Below, piece by piece: positions 1 to 5,851 of a stretch of 6,566 nt of DNA; within the stretch, counting starts at the first letter, position 1; the number at the start of each line of letters is the position of its first letter. The notes under the pieces are model-generated. The model worked only from the letters and a program-made list of their open reading frames with translations. It had not been told where the DNA came from and ran no database searches. The stretch is from positions 1 to 6,566 of the forward strand of contig JACRAG010000214.1 in the NCBI GenBank assembly GCA_016213455.1, given 5' to 3'. A program made the translations under genes and the position numbers. This DNA comes from Anaerolineae bacterium. GTDB taxonomy: Bacteria; Chloroflexota; Anaerolineae; Anaerolineales; Anaerolineaceae.

Positions 1-836
1 AGCATGGCAATCGTCATCGGACCCACCCCGCCTGGAACAGGCGTCAGGTAGCCCGCCACATCCTTGACCTCGTCAAAGCACACATCGCCGGTCAGGCGGT
101 AACCTCTGGGCGCGCTGGCATCCTCCACGCGATTGATGCCCACGTCAATCACCACCGCGCCGGGTTTCACCCAATCGCCGCGCACCATGTCGGCGCGCCC
201 CACTGCCGCCACCAGCACGTCCGCCGAACGGCACACGTCCTTGAGGTTGCGCGTGCGCGAATGGCAGATGGTGACTGTGGCGTTGGCGCGCACCAGCAGC
301 AGCGCCACCGGCATGCCCACGATGTTGGAGCGCCCCAGCACCACCGCGTTGACCCCGTTCAGGTCAGGCAGCACCGACTCGATCAACACCATACTGCCAG
401 CCGGCGTGCAGGGCACAAACAACGGCTCGCGGCCCTTCTGCGCCAGGCGACCGATATTGACCGGGTGGAAACCGTCCACATCTTTTTCGAGGGAGATGGC
501 GTTGAGCACCCGCTCTTCATCCAGCCCGGACGGCAGGGGCAGCTGCACCAGGATGCCGTTGACAGCCGGGTCGGCGTTGAGCGTGCGCACCAGCTCTTCC
601 ACTTCCTGCTGGCTGGCGCTGGCGGGCAGCACATGCCCAAAGGACTGGATGCCAGCCTGCTGGCAGGCCTTGTGTTTGGATTTGACATACACCTGGGAAG
701 CCGGGTTCTCACCGACCAGCACGGTCGCCAGGCCAGGGGCGGGTTTTCCAGCCGCCACGCGGCGGGCTACTTCTTCCGCCACACGCGTGCGAATGCTTTG
801 CGCAACGGCGGCGCCATCCAGTAATTGAGCGGGCAT
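1..836 (-). CDS. folD: FolD bifunctional methylenetetrahydrofolate dehydrogenase/cyclohydrolase (3'-truncated by window edge)
   Basis: Cytoplasmic one-carbon enzyme. It oxidises 5,10-methylene-THF to methenyl-THF with NADP+ and hydrolyses that to 10-formyl-THF, feeding purine and formyl-Met synthesis. Reading the minus strand from the ATG at 836 gives 278 residues plus the first two bases of a Leu codon. Seen directly: [12 protein letters not shown] at 43-54 with catalytic Tyr50 and Lys54, the GILVQLPLP signature at 94-102 with Gln98, KDVDGFHP at 118-125 with Asp121, the Rossmann segment GRSNIVGMP, and the C-terminal signature [13 protein letters not shown] at the edge. These positions match E. 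coli FolD numbering, so the start is credible and only about 10-25 residues should be missing. The best ribosome site, AAAGGA at 850-855, is 13 bases from the ATG, which is rather long. Met replaces the usual Lys/Arg in the NIVGxP motif. The gene lies downstream of larE on the same strand with a 101-base gap. Confidence 0.97.
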   Translation of the reverse strand, partial: MPAQLLDGAAVAQSIRTRVAEEVARRVAAGKPAPGLATVLVGENPASQVYVKSKHKACQQAGIQSFGHVLPASASQQEVEELVRTLNADPAVNGILVQLPLPSGLDEERVLNAISLEKDVDGFHPVNIGRLAQKGREPLFVPCTPAGSMVLIESVLPDLNGVNAVVLGRSNIVGMPVALLLVRANATVTICHSRTRNLKDVCRSADVLVAAVGRADMVRGDWVKPGAVVIDVGINRVEDASAPRGYRLTGDVCFDEVKDVAGYLTPVPGGVGPMTIAM

Positions 837-872
837 AAGGGTTCAGCCATCCTTTCGATCAGGGATGACCCC

Positions 873-878
873 ATTATA
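873..878 (-). promoter_or_regulatory. Candidate -10 box for folD
   Basis: The minus strand reads a perfect TATAAT here, about 37 bases upstream of the folD ATG, giving a predicted leader of roughly 30 bases. No convincing -35 hexamer is seen 16-18 bases further upstream (AGTCCA at the 17-base position), and there is no TGn extension. The surrounding ATTATAAT is itself palindromic, so the match exists on both strands. It would give folD its own promoter separate from larE. Confidence 0.35.
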
Positions 879-937
879 ATGCGAAAGATACGCCCTGGAC
901 TACAGCACAGAAAAACAGCGGCTTGAGAACGTCGATG

Positions 938-1729
938 CTAGCCGGCCATCTGGCTGCCCGCCGGGCGGTAACCCAGCAGGTCCAGCGTGGTGTGGTGGAA
1001 ACCCAGCTCCTTAAAGCGTTCGGCCACCTGCTCGCGCGCCGCCAGCAATGCCGGGATGCCCTCGGCGTCCACCTCCACCCGCGCCAGCTCGCCGTGATGG
1101 CGCACGCGCACCTGGCGGATGCCCAGCCCGCGCAGATACAGCTCGGCCAGTTCCACCTGGCGCAGCTTCTCAGCCGTCACGCGCATGCCGTGCGGAATGC
1201 GTGAAGCCAGGCAGGCCATGGCAGGCTTGTCCCAGTTGGGCAGCCCCGCCTCGCGGGCTGCTTCGCGCACGTCCGCCTTGTTCATGCCGGCCTCAATCAA
1301 CGGTGAGCGAAAACCCGCCTCCGCCATGGCCTTGCGGCCCGGTCGGAAATCGCCCGTATCGTCCAGGTTCGAGCCATCCAGAATCACAGCGATGCCGCGC
1401 CGGCGGGCATAAGAAATCAGCAGGTCAGAAAGCTCGTGCTTGCACCAATAGCAGCGCAGCGGCGAGTTGGCCGCATAGCGCTCATCTTCCAGCTCGGCGC
1501 TGCTGATCAACACATGCCGGATGCCGATGAACCGCGCCAGCGCGATCGACTCCTCGCGCTCGGCATCCGCCAGGCTGGCCGAAACCGCGGTCACCGCCGC
1601 GGCGCGCTCGCCCAGCGCCTGCCGGGCAGCCCAGGCCACCAACGTGCTGTCGATGCCGCCGGAAAACGCCACCACCGCGCTGTCCATCGCGCGGATCACA
1701 TCCACCAATCGGGAAAGTTTTTCACCCAT
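938..1729 (-). CDS. larE: LarE-type ATP-dependent sulfur transferase (PP-loop family), three-cysteine form
   Basis: The LarE family adenylates the carboxylates of pyridinium-3,5-bisdicarboxylic acid mononucleotide and inserts sulfur, making the precursor of the nickel-pincer nucleotide cofactor; LarB and LarC act before and after it. The 263-residue cytoplasmic product shows the PP-loop SGGIDS at residues 23-28, DGSNLDDTGDFRPG at about 118-131, and the LarE hallmark WDKPAMACLASRIPHG at about 166-181. Its only cysteines are C93 and C96 (RCYWCK) and C173 (ACLASR). Three-cysteine LarE proteins, such as that of Thermotoga maritima, are known to bind a [4Fe-4S] cluster rather than sacrifice a cysteine, so iron-sulfur-dependent catalysis is inferred. 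The ATG at 1729 was preferred over an in-frame TTG at 1762 because AGAGG lies 8 bases upstream of it. No larB, larC or lactate racemase gene is nearby, so the physiological acceptor is not shown by context. Confidence 0.9.
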   Translation of the reverse strand: MGEKLSRLVDVIRAMDSAVVAFSGGIDSTLVAWAARQALGERAAAVTAVSASLADAEREESIALARFIGIRHVLISSAELEDERYAANSPLRCYWCKHELSDLLISYARRRGIAVILDGSNLDDTGDFRPGRKAMAEAGFRSPLIEAGMNKADVREAAREAGLPNWDKPAMACLASRIPHGMRVTAEKLRQVELAELYLRGLGIRQVRVRHHGELARVEVDAEGIPALLAAREQVAERFKELGFHHTTLDLLGYRPAGSQMAG

Positions 1730-1737
1730 TGTGTTAA

Positions 1738-1742
1738 CCTCT
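1738..1742 (-). promoter_or_regulatory. Ribosome binding site deciding the larE start
   Basis: The minus strand reads AGAGG, followed by an 8-base spacer and ATG at 1729. The longer in-frame alternative begins with TTG at 1762 and has no purine-rich site before it, so the shorter protein is chosen. Confidence 0.7.
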
Positions 1743-1760
1743 AAAAAAGTTCCTACCGTC

Positions 1761-1779
1761 AAAAAGCGGCTGCACGCCG
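1761..1779 (-). terminator. Weak intrinsic terminator candidate after the alarmone hydrolase gene
   Basis: On the minus strand, 7 bases after the stop of the hydrolase gene, CGGC (1779-1776) can pair with GCCG (1770-1767) around the loop GTGCA, and the stem is followed by C and then TTTTT (1765-1761). The stem is only 4 bp but all G/C. It could attenuate read-through into larE, but it is short for an efficient terminator. Confidence 0.35.
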
Positions 1780-1786
1780 TAATAAA

Positions 1787-2326
1787 TCAATGTCCTGCCA
1801 GCAGGCGATCGAACTCGGCTTCCAACGCCGGCCAATCGCCGCGCAACCGGTCCACCACCCGTCCGGCCCAGGCGATATACTCCTGGCGGCGGCCCTTGGT
1901 CCAGCCAAAAGGCGGGCGGTGCAGCACATCGTCCACGTTGCTGATCTTGTCCGCCAGCTTGATCGCGCGCGCCTCGAGCGTCAGCGAAGCCGCGTGCTCC
2001 TCCTGAATGCGCTTGCGCACCGGCGAAGGCAGCGAGCGGTCGTCGGTCAGCTCCATCACCAGGATGCGCACCCGCACGCCAAACAGGCGCTCCAGCTCCT
2101 CCGGTTTTGTGTCGGTGTCTTCCACCGTATCATGCAAAAAAGCTGCCGCCAGCACCTCGGGGTCGCGCACGCCGCCCACGCGCCACAACAGATCCACCAC
2201 CGCCACCAGGTGGTTGACATACGGCAAATGATCCATGCCTTTGCGGCGCTGGTTGCGGTGGCGCTCCGTGGCAAAAACCAGGGCTGCGATGAAAATGGAA
2301 TTGGATTCGGGTAAGGGTGTCAACAT
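1787..2326 (-). CDS. MESH1-type small alarmone hydrolase (HD domain, (p)ppGpp 3'-pyrophosphohydrolase-like)
   Basis: Predicted Mn2+-dependent cytoplasmic hydrolase that removes the 3'-pyrophosphate of (p)ppGpp and so ends stringent signalling; human MESH1 also hydrolyses NADPH. The 179-residue product is the same size as human MESH1 and consists of the HD hydrolase domain alone, with no synthetase, TGS or ACT domain. Seen: HRNQRRKG at 23-30, PYVNH with His39, the FLHDTVEDTDT core with His65-Asp66 and Glu69-Asp70, ELTDD at 92-96, and IKLADKISN at 122-130 with Asp126. His39, His65, Asp66 and Asp126 are the metal ligands by family alignment. The ATG at 2326 has GAAGG 7 bases upstream (2334-2338); an in-frame TTG at 2347 has no such site. 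It is the first gene of a minus-strand run leading to larE and folD, and is divergent from the regulator gene. Substrate in vivo (ppGpp, pppGpp or another nucleotide) is inferred. Confidence 0.9.
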   Translation of the reverse strand: MLTPLPESNSIFIAALVFATERHRNQRRKGMDHLPYVNHLVAVVDLLWRVGGVRDPEVLAAAFLHDTVEDTDTKPEELERLFGVRVRILVMELTDDRSLPSPVRKRIQEEHAASLTLEARAIKLADKISNVDDVLHRPPFGWTKGRRQEYIAWAGRVVDRLRGDWPALEAEFDRLLAGH

Positions 2327-2343
2327 TCGGTCGCCTTCGACAA

Positions 2344-2357
2344 TCAATCAAGATTGA
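2344..2357. repeat. Perfect 6-bp inverted repeat upstream of the alarmone hydrolase gene
   Basis: TCAATC (2344-2349) and GATTGA (2352-2357) are exact reverse complements separated by AA. The element ends 17 bases upstream of the hydrolase ATG. A 2-base spacer is too tight for a full RNA hairpin, so a dimer-bound DNA operator is the more natural reading. No protein can be assigned to it from sequence. Confidence 0.45.
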
Positions 2358-2369
2358 AGTTATCCGATA

Positions 2370-2375
2370 AGTATA
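2370..2375 (-). promoter_or_regulatory. Candidate -10 box for the alarmone hydrolase gene
   Basis: The minus strand reads TATACT, about 44 bases upstream of the ATG at 2326. The hexamer 17 bases further upstream is TGCCCT, a poor -35, so this would be a weak or activated promoter. If it is used, transcription would begin near 2363 and the TCAATC/GATTGA palindrome would lie just downstream of the start point. Confidence 0.3.
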
Positions 2376-2413
2376 CTACCAGACCCGCGGGCAGGGCAGG
2401 GATTTCCACTCCA

Positions 2414-2466
2414 TGCAATTCAGAGCAAACAATTTGCAATATATACTTGACTTAATGCAATATATA
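2414..2466 (+). repeat. Three direct repeats of TGCAAT at exact 21-bp intervals (probable operator)
   Basis: TGCAAT occurs at 2414-2419, 2435-2440 and 2456-2461, so starts are 21 bp apart both times. The second and third copies extend to the 11-base identity TGCAATATATA (2435-2445 and 2456-2466). A 21-bp period is two turns of B-DNA, placing all copies on one face of the helix. The second copy abuts the -35 box of the regulator promoter and the third lies inside the -35/-10 spacer, where a bound protein would block RNA polymerase. The adjacent Cro/C1-type gene is the obvious candidate binder, by inference. Confidence 0.65.
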
Positions 2467-2475
2467 TCTTACAAT
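2447..2475 (+). promoter_or_regulatory. Sigma-70-type promoter of the regulator/membrane protein unit
   Basis: TTGACT (2447-2452) and TACAAT (2470-2475) are separated by exactly 17 bases and each differs from consensus at one position. Transcription would start near 2482, giving a leader of about 37 bases before the ATG at 2519. The spacer contains one TGCAATATATA repeat, consistent with repression by steric exclusion. Confidence 0.7.
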
Positions 2476-2518
2476 ATCGTCATCAGGAAGATATCATCCT
2501 GGAAAGCGAGAGAGGCAT

Positions 2519-2734
2519 ATGGATGAACTGGAAATTGACAACCGTGTGAAACTGGCGCGCGTGGAGAAAGGCCTGACGCAGGAAGAGCTGGCCGACCTGG
2601 TGGGGGTCACCCGCCAGACCATCGGGCTGATCGAAGCCGGCAAGTACAACCCGACCATCAAGTTGTGCCTGATGCTGGCGCGCGCCACCGGCAAGGACCT
2701 GGATGGATTGTTCTGGATCCGTGGAGAGAGGTAA
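2519..2734 (+). CDS. Small Cro/C1-type (XRE family) helix-turn-helix transcriptional regulator
   Basis: A 71-residue protein that is almost entirely one HTH domain, typical of stand-alone XRE-family repressors of 65-75 residues. After a short acidic N-terminus, the HTH runs from about residue 7 to 62: KGLTQEELADLVGV holds helix 2, TRQTIGLIEAGKYNPT is the recognition helix with the conserved E-x-G-K-Y-N-P turn, and helices 4-5 follow (LCLMLARATGKDLDGLFW). It has no sensor, metal-binding or cleavage domain, so signal input, if any, must come from elsewhere. GAGAGAGG at 2508-2515 serves as the ribosome site, though its 3' end is only 3 bases from the ATG. The gene sits under a strong promoter carrying three 21-bp-spaced repeats, so autorepression is likely by inference. 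The membrane protein gene starts 3 bases after its stop, pointing to translational coupling and joint function. Confidence 0.93.
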   Translation: MDELEIDNRVKLARVEKGLTQEELADLVGVTRQTIGLIEAGKYNPTIKLCLMLARATGKDLDGLFWIRGER

Positions 2735-2737
2735 ATC

Positions 2738-3163
2738 ATGAAACCGAAGAATCTCGATGAACGTTCGGTGCAGTTGAACGGCCAGGTATCCTTCTGGGTG
2801 CTGATGCTGACTCAGATAGCGCTGGCAGGCTGGATTGTGATCAATCGTTACGTGCTGGGCAAACCCATGCAGGAAACCGGCGCAATCGCCGCCATTTTGG
2901 GCTTTTCCATGGCTGCCTATTGGGGGCTACGCGCCTACCTGAGCGGCGCGCTGCCAGTCATCTCCTGGCGCAGAATGCTGGTAATCTACATCCTGGTCGT
3001 GGCGGTCATCTTCTTCGCCACCCTGTTGATCCAGGGTGTGCCCCCGGTGGAGCGCCGCTACGAAATGGCCTACCCCTTCGCCGGTGTGGCGGTGGTGCTG
3101 GGCGTGTATATGCTGGTCGCGTACCTGGGTAAACGCCGCATGGACACGCTGATATCGGAGTAA
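2738..3163 (+). CDS. Four-helix membrane protein of unknown function, partner of the HTH regulator
   Basis: I do not recognise a named family with confidence. The 141-residue protein begins with a polar stretch (KPKNLDERS, residues 2-10) and then shows four hydrophobic segments at about 17-38, 47-67, 79-99 and 111-131, ending in the basic tail GKRRMDTLISE. There is no signal peptide cleavage motif, no cysteine and no catalytic-looking motif. The DER near the N-terminus followed by paired helices resembles small DUF membrane proteins often encoded directly after Cro/C1-type regulators; that resemblance is from memory and unverified. The start is firm: GAGAGG (2726-2731) lies 6 bases upstream of the ATG, inside the end of the regulator gene. 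With a 3-base gap the two genes are surely co-transcribed. A role as membrane-side sensor or target of the regulator is inference only. Confidence 0.85.
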   Translation: MKPKNLDERSVQLNGQVSFWVLMLTQIALAGWIVINRYVLGKPMQETGAIAAILGFSMAAYWGLRAYLSGALPVISWRRMLVIYILVVAVIFFATLLIQGVPPVERRYEMAYPFAGVAVVLGVYMLVAYLGKRRMDTLISE

Positions 3164-3179
3164 AACAACTCATTCTAAC

Positions 3180-3215
3180 GAGGGAAAGGGCGGGCGCGCA
3201 GCCCGCTCATCCCTC
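3180..3215 (+). terminator. Long hairpin at convergent gene ends (probable terminator without a U-tract)
   Basis: GAGGGA (3180-3185) pairs with TCCCTC (3210-3215). Inside it, GGGCGGGC (3188-3195) pairs with GCCCGCTC (3201-3208), including one G-U pair, around the loop GCGCA. That is 14 pairs interrupted only by a small AA/A internal loop. It lies 16 bases after the membrane protein stop and overlaps the stop codon of the opposing mrpG. The inner 6-bp GC stem also folds in minus-strand RNA, so it may act in both directions. No run of T follows on either strand, so it is not a textbook intrinsic terminator. Confidence 0.5.
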
Positions 3216-3635
3216 CTCGGGGAAATCGTCGCCTTCCATCTCAGGGATTTCGGTGTCCGGCGCGGGCCTGACCACGCTGTCCAGCGTATGCGTGCTGGTG
3301 TGGTAATGCCCGCGCAAATCGTCGCGGCGCGTGCCCTCCCACAGCGGAACGCCGTCAAAATAGGCCGCGCGGGCAATCAGATGCGCCGCCACCGGCGAAG
3401 TGAGCAGCAGGAAAATGATCGTCGCCACCGTGCGCGTGGTGATGCTGAAATCCCAAAAGTGTACGATTGTGCCCACCAGCAGCAGCCCGGCCCCCAGCGT
3501 GCCTGCCTTGGAGGTGGCCGACATGCGCAGGAACAGGTCCGGCATGCGCAGCAAGCCGATACTGGCCAGCAGGATGAAAAACGCGCCCACCAGCATCACC
3601 AGGGCCACGATCCACTGCACCACAAGTGCCGGCAT
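3207..3635 (-). CDS. mrpG: Mrp cation/proton antiporter subunit MrpG (MnhG/PhaG)
   Basis: Small membrane subunit of the Mrp Na+(K+)/H+ antiporter, needed for assembly or activity of the whole complex. The 142-residue product has three predicted helices at about 5-28, 44-62 and 67-88. Family hallmarks are IGLLRMPDLFLRMSATSKAG at 26-45 (usually RFPD...R.HA.TKA) and the third-helix motif LLLTSPVAAHLIARAAY at 76-92. Residues 93-142 form a polar, acidic tail ending GDDFPEEG, longer than the core domain needs. It is the last gene of the operon. Two starts are possible: GTG at 3638, overlapping the mrpF stop as GTGA, or ATG at 3635, sharing one base with it as TGATG. The ATG is preferred because AAGG is 8 bases upstream; either way translation is coupled to mrpF. 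Confidence 0.93.
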   Translation of the reverse strand: MPALVVQWIVALVMLVGAFFILLASIGLLRMPDLFLRMSATSKAGTLGAGLLLVGTIVHFWDFSITTRTVATIIFLLLTSPVAAHLIARAAYFDGVPLWEGTRRDDLRGHYHTSTHTLDSVVRPAPDTEIPEMEGDDFPEEG

Positions 3636-3898
3636 CACACCCGCCTTTCAATGTAATAGGCAAACGCAGCCGTCCCCACAAAAGAGATCAGCGCCAGGAT
3701 GATAGCCACATCCAGAAAAGCAGCCTGGCCGCTGCGCACCGCATACACGATGATGAAGCCCATCACCACAATGGTCAGCAGGTCCAGTGCAATCACCCGG
3801 TCGGGCAGGCGCGGACCACGCACCAACCGGATGAACGCCAGCACAAAAGCTGCGCTCAACATAACCAGGATTGCGCTCCACAGCACATCCAGCATCAT
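3635..3898 (-). CDS. mrpF: Mrp cation/proton antiporter subunit MrpF (MnhF/PhaF)
   Basis: Small hydrophobic subunit of the Mrp antiporter. The 87-residue length is normal for the family and there are three predicted helices at about 5-26, 37-55 and 61-82. The family signature is GPRLPDRVIALDLLT at 28-42 with conserved Asp33 and Asp39, followed by FLDVAIILALISFVGTAAFA at 61-80. Its ATG overlaps the mrpE stop by four bases (ATGA), and AAGGAG lies 8 bases upstream, which supports the first of two consecutive ATG codons. Homologues have been linked to Na+ and cholate efflux; a separate role here cannot be read from sequence. Confidence 0.95.
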   Translation of the reverse strand: MMLDVLWSAILVMLSAAFVLAFIRLVRGPRLPDRVIALDLLTIVVMGFIIVYAVRSGQAAFLDVAIILALISFVGTAAFAYYIERRV

Positions 3899-4368
3899 TC
3901 AAACAACTCCTTCACGCGCCGCTCAAAGCCGTCCTTGATCTCGCGCACAAAGCGCCGCTCATCCGTCACATACAGCGCGTGCACAAACAGGATGCGCCGG
4001 TCGGAAGAAATGTCCAGCGAGAGCGTGCCCGGGGTGAGCGTGATCAGGTTCATCAGCAGCGCAACCGCCGGCGGGGAATGGATGTCCAGCGGCACGCCGA
4101 TCACCGCCGGGCGCAGGTCCGGCTGCGGAGAGAGCACCGTGCGCGCCACGCGCAGGTTGGCCAGCACCAGTTCTTTGAGAAAAAACAGGGTGAATTCCAA
4201 TACCTGGGGGACGCGGCGAAAATAGCCGGGACGTTTCGCGCCGCGCGTGATCAACCACAGCGTGACAAAGCCCACCACAAAGCCGAAAAGCAGGTTGAGC
4301 GGGCTGAAATCGCCCATCAGCGCGCCCCAGGCCGCCGCCAGTAGGAGGTTGAGCAAGAGAAAGGTCAT
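3895..4368 (-). CDS. mrpE: Mrp cation/proton antiporter subunit MrpE (MnhE/PhaE)
   Basis: Membrane subunit of the Mrp antiporter. The 157-residue product starts with two closely spaced hydrophobic segments (about 2-18 and 22-41), a third at about 55-75 and a weaker one near 101-112. It then carries the cytoplasmic-type domain with the family motif MNLITLTPGTLSLDI at 106-120, followed by RRILFVHALYV at 124-134. The C-terminus (EIKDGFERRVKELFE) is charged and probably helical. The start is well defined: the ATG overlaps the mrpD stop as ATGA (4365-4368) and GGGAGG lies 6 bases upstream. Reading further upstream in frame is possible but enters mrpD and lacks family similarity. The stop in turn overlaps the mrpF start by four bases. 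Confidence 0.95.
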   Translation of the reverse strand: MTFLLLNLLLAAAWGALMGDFSPLNLLFGFVVGFVTLWLITRGAKRPGYFRRVPQVLEFTLFFLKELVLANLRVARTVLSPQPDLRPAVIGVPLDIHSPPAVALLMNLITLTPGTLSLDISSDRRILFVHALYVTDERRFVREIKDGFERRVKELFE

Positions 4369-5849
4369 CGCACGCCTCCCAACACGGCAGTGATGTAGGC
4401 TGCCCGATCCAGCAGCTGGGCTGCCGCCAGGTTCGACAGGTCCACCAATGGCCCGGCCAGCAAACCCATCGCCAGGCCGCCAGCAGCCAGCAGCAGCGCA
4501 GGCGCCCACAGCCAGGCACTCACCCGCTGCAGCGGCAGCGGGCTGTCTGCCGGGGCAGGCTTCCAGAAGGCCTCCTGCCAGACTTTACTCATCGAGTACA
4601 GGGTCAACAGGCTGACCGCCAGCGACACCGCCACCACGCCAAACTGACCACCCTCAAAACCGGCCTTCACCAGCATCAGCTTGGCGAAGAAACCCGAGAA
4701 CGGCGGCAGCCCGGCCAGGGCCAGAGCCGGCACAGCAAACAGCGCGGCGATCCACGGACGGGCCTTGAACACCCCACCGAGCTGCTTCAAGTCAAAACCG
4801 CCCTGGATGCGGTCGAGGATGCCCGCCACAAAAAAGAGCGCCGTCTTGGCCATCACCACATGCACCATGAAGTAGATCGCCCCAGCCAGCCCGCCCTGGC
4901 TGGCAAGCCCAAGGCCCATCACGAGGTAACCAATCTGGCTGATGATGTGGAAGGAGAGCAGCCGGCGCAGATCCCACTGGGCCGCCGCGCCCAGCACCCC
5001 CACCACCATGGTCAGCCCCGCCACCACCAGCAGCAGCGTATTGATGAAGGCCGCTTCGCCGGTGAAGACCAGTGTAAACAGGCGAATCATCGCATACACC
5101 CCCACCTTGGTCAACAGGCCCGAGAAGAGCGCCGTCACCACCACCGGCGGGGTGTGGTAAGACGCCGGCAGCCAGAAAAAGAGCGGGAAAACTGCCGCCT
5201 TGATACCGAAGGCGATCAGGTACATCATCGCCAGAGCCGTCACCAGGCCGCGTGCCTCCACCTGCGGCAGGCGCAGCGCCAGGTCGGCCAAATTGAGCGT
5301 GCCGGTCAGGCCGTAAAGCAGGCCGGTGGCAGTGAGAAACAGCGCCGACGCCATGAAGTTGAGGATGACGTACTTGATCGAGCCTTCCAGCTGCGCGCGC
5401 TCGCCGCCCAGGGCCAGCAGCACAAACGAGGCCATCAACATCACCTCAAACCACACATACAGGTTGAAAATATCCCCGGTGGAGAACGCCCCATTGACGC
5501 CCAGCAGCAGGGCGTGGAAGAGCATGTAGAAACCGCCCGAAACGCGCGCGCGATCCATGGCCTGCACGGCGAAGACCGCCACGCACAGCCCCACCAGCCC
5601 GCTCACCGACAGCATGATCGCGCCAAACAGGTCCACCGCCAGGGTGATGCCGAACGGCGCCGGCCAGTTGCCCACCTGCAGGGTCTGCACCCCGCCGCGC
5701 AGCGTCTGGCCCAGCAATGCCAGCGAAGCCGCCAGCCCCGCGGCAGTGGTAAAAAGCGCGGTGTAGCGCTGCGCGGTGGGTCTGCGCCACAGCGCCAGCG
5801 ATAGCAGCATGCCCAGCAATGGGATGAGCAAAGGAGTGGCGATGAGCAT
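4365..5849 (-). CDS. mrpD: Mrp cation/proton antiporter subunit MrpD (NuoM-like antiporter core)
   Basis: One of the two large ion-translocating subunits of the Mrp complex, homologous to the proton-pumping subunits NuoL/M/N of complex I. The 494-residue polytopic protein (about 14 helices expected) contains the Proton_antipo_M core. In ATG numbering the functional carboxylate is Glu135 in NLYVWFEVMLMASF, and the conserved helix lysine is Lys217 in AFGIKAAVFPLFFWLPASYH; both correspond to residues essential in Bacillus MrpD. Other core motifs are LLSFHIISQIGYLVMG and LAGLPPFSGFFAKL. The ATG at 5849 is 10 bases after AGGAGG. A TTG at 5855, 4 bases after the same site, would add two residues, overlap the mrpC stop as TTGA, and align end-to-end with Bacillus MrpD as I remember it, so the start is uncertain by two codons. 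The 3' end overlaps mrpE by four bases. Confidence 0.96.
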   Translation of the reverse strand: MLIATPLLIPLLGMLLSLALWRRPTAQRYTALFTTAAGLAASLALLGQTLRGGVQTLQVGNWPAPFGITLAVDLFGAIMLSVSGLVGLCVAVFAVQAMDRARVSGGFYMLFHALLLGVNGAFSTGDIFNLYVWFEVMLMASFVLLALGGERAQLEGSIKYVILNFMASALFLTATGLLYGLTGTLNLADLALRLPQVEARGLVTALAMMYLIAFGIKAAVFPLFFWLPASYHTPPVVVTALFSGLLTKVGVYAMIRLFTLVFTGEAAFINTLLLVVAGLTMVVGVLGAAAQWDLRRLLSFHIISQIGYLVMGLGLASQGGLAGAIYFMVHVVMAKTALFFVAGILDRIQGGFDLKQLGGVFKARPWIAALFAVPALALAGLPPFSGFFAKLMLVKAGFEGGQFGVVAVSLAVSLLTLYSMSKVWQEAFWKPAPADSPLPLQRVSAWLWAPALLLAAGGLAMGLLAGPLVDLSNLAAAQLLDRAAYITAVLGGVR

Positions 5850-5851
5850 GC

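Noticed and set aside
133..828. Plus-strand open frames opposite folD
   Set aside because: Low-complexity Ser/Thr/Arg-rich and His/Gln-rich translations with no domain, fully covered by the well-conserved folD on the other strand.
913..947. Possible terminator after larE (CGGCT/AGCCG followed by T5 on the minus strand)
   Set aside because: The stem is only 5 bp with a loop of about 20 bases and part of it lies inside the coding end of larE; too weak to call.
1730..1762. N-terminal extension of larE from a TTG start
   Set aside because: The added residues precede the normal family start, TTG is a rare start, and the ribosome site fits the ATG at 1729.
1730..1765. TTGACG on the minus strand upstream of larE as a -35 box
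   Set aside because: No acceptable -10 hexamer lies 16-18 bases downstream; that position falls on the ribosome site and GGTTAA.
2414..2441. Reading TGCAATT and AATTTGCA as an imperfect inverted repeat
   Set aside because: The arms differ by one inserted base and the spacer is about 10 bases; the exact 21-bp direct repeat explains the same bases better.
4860..5804. Long plus-strand open frame (314 codons) opposite mrpD
   Set aside because: It is antisense to a clear, conserved mrpD, is rich in His, Gln and Arg with no recognisable domain, and has no convincing ribosome site. GC-rich codon bias readily opens such frames opposite real genes.
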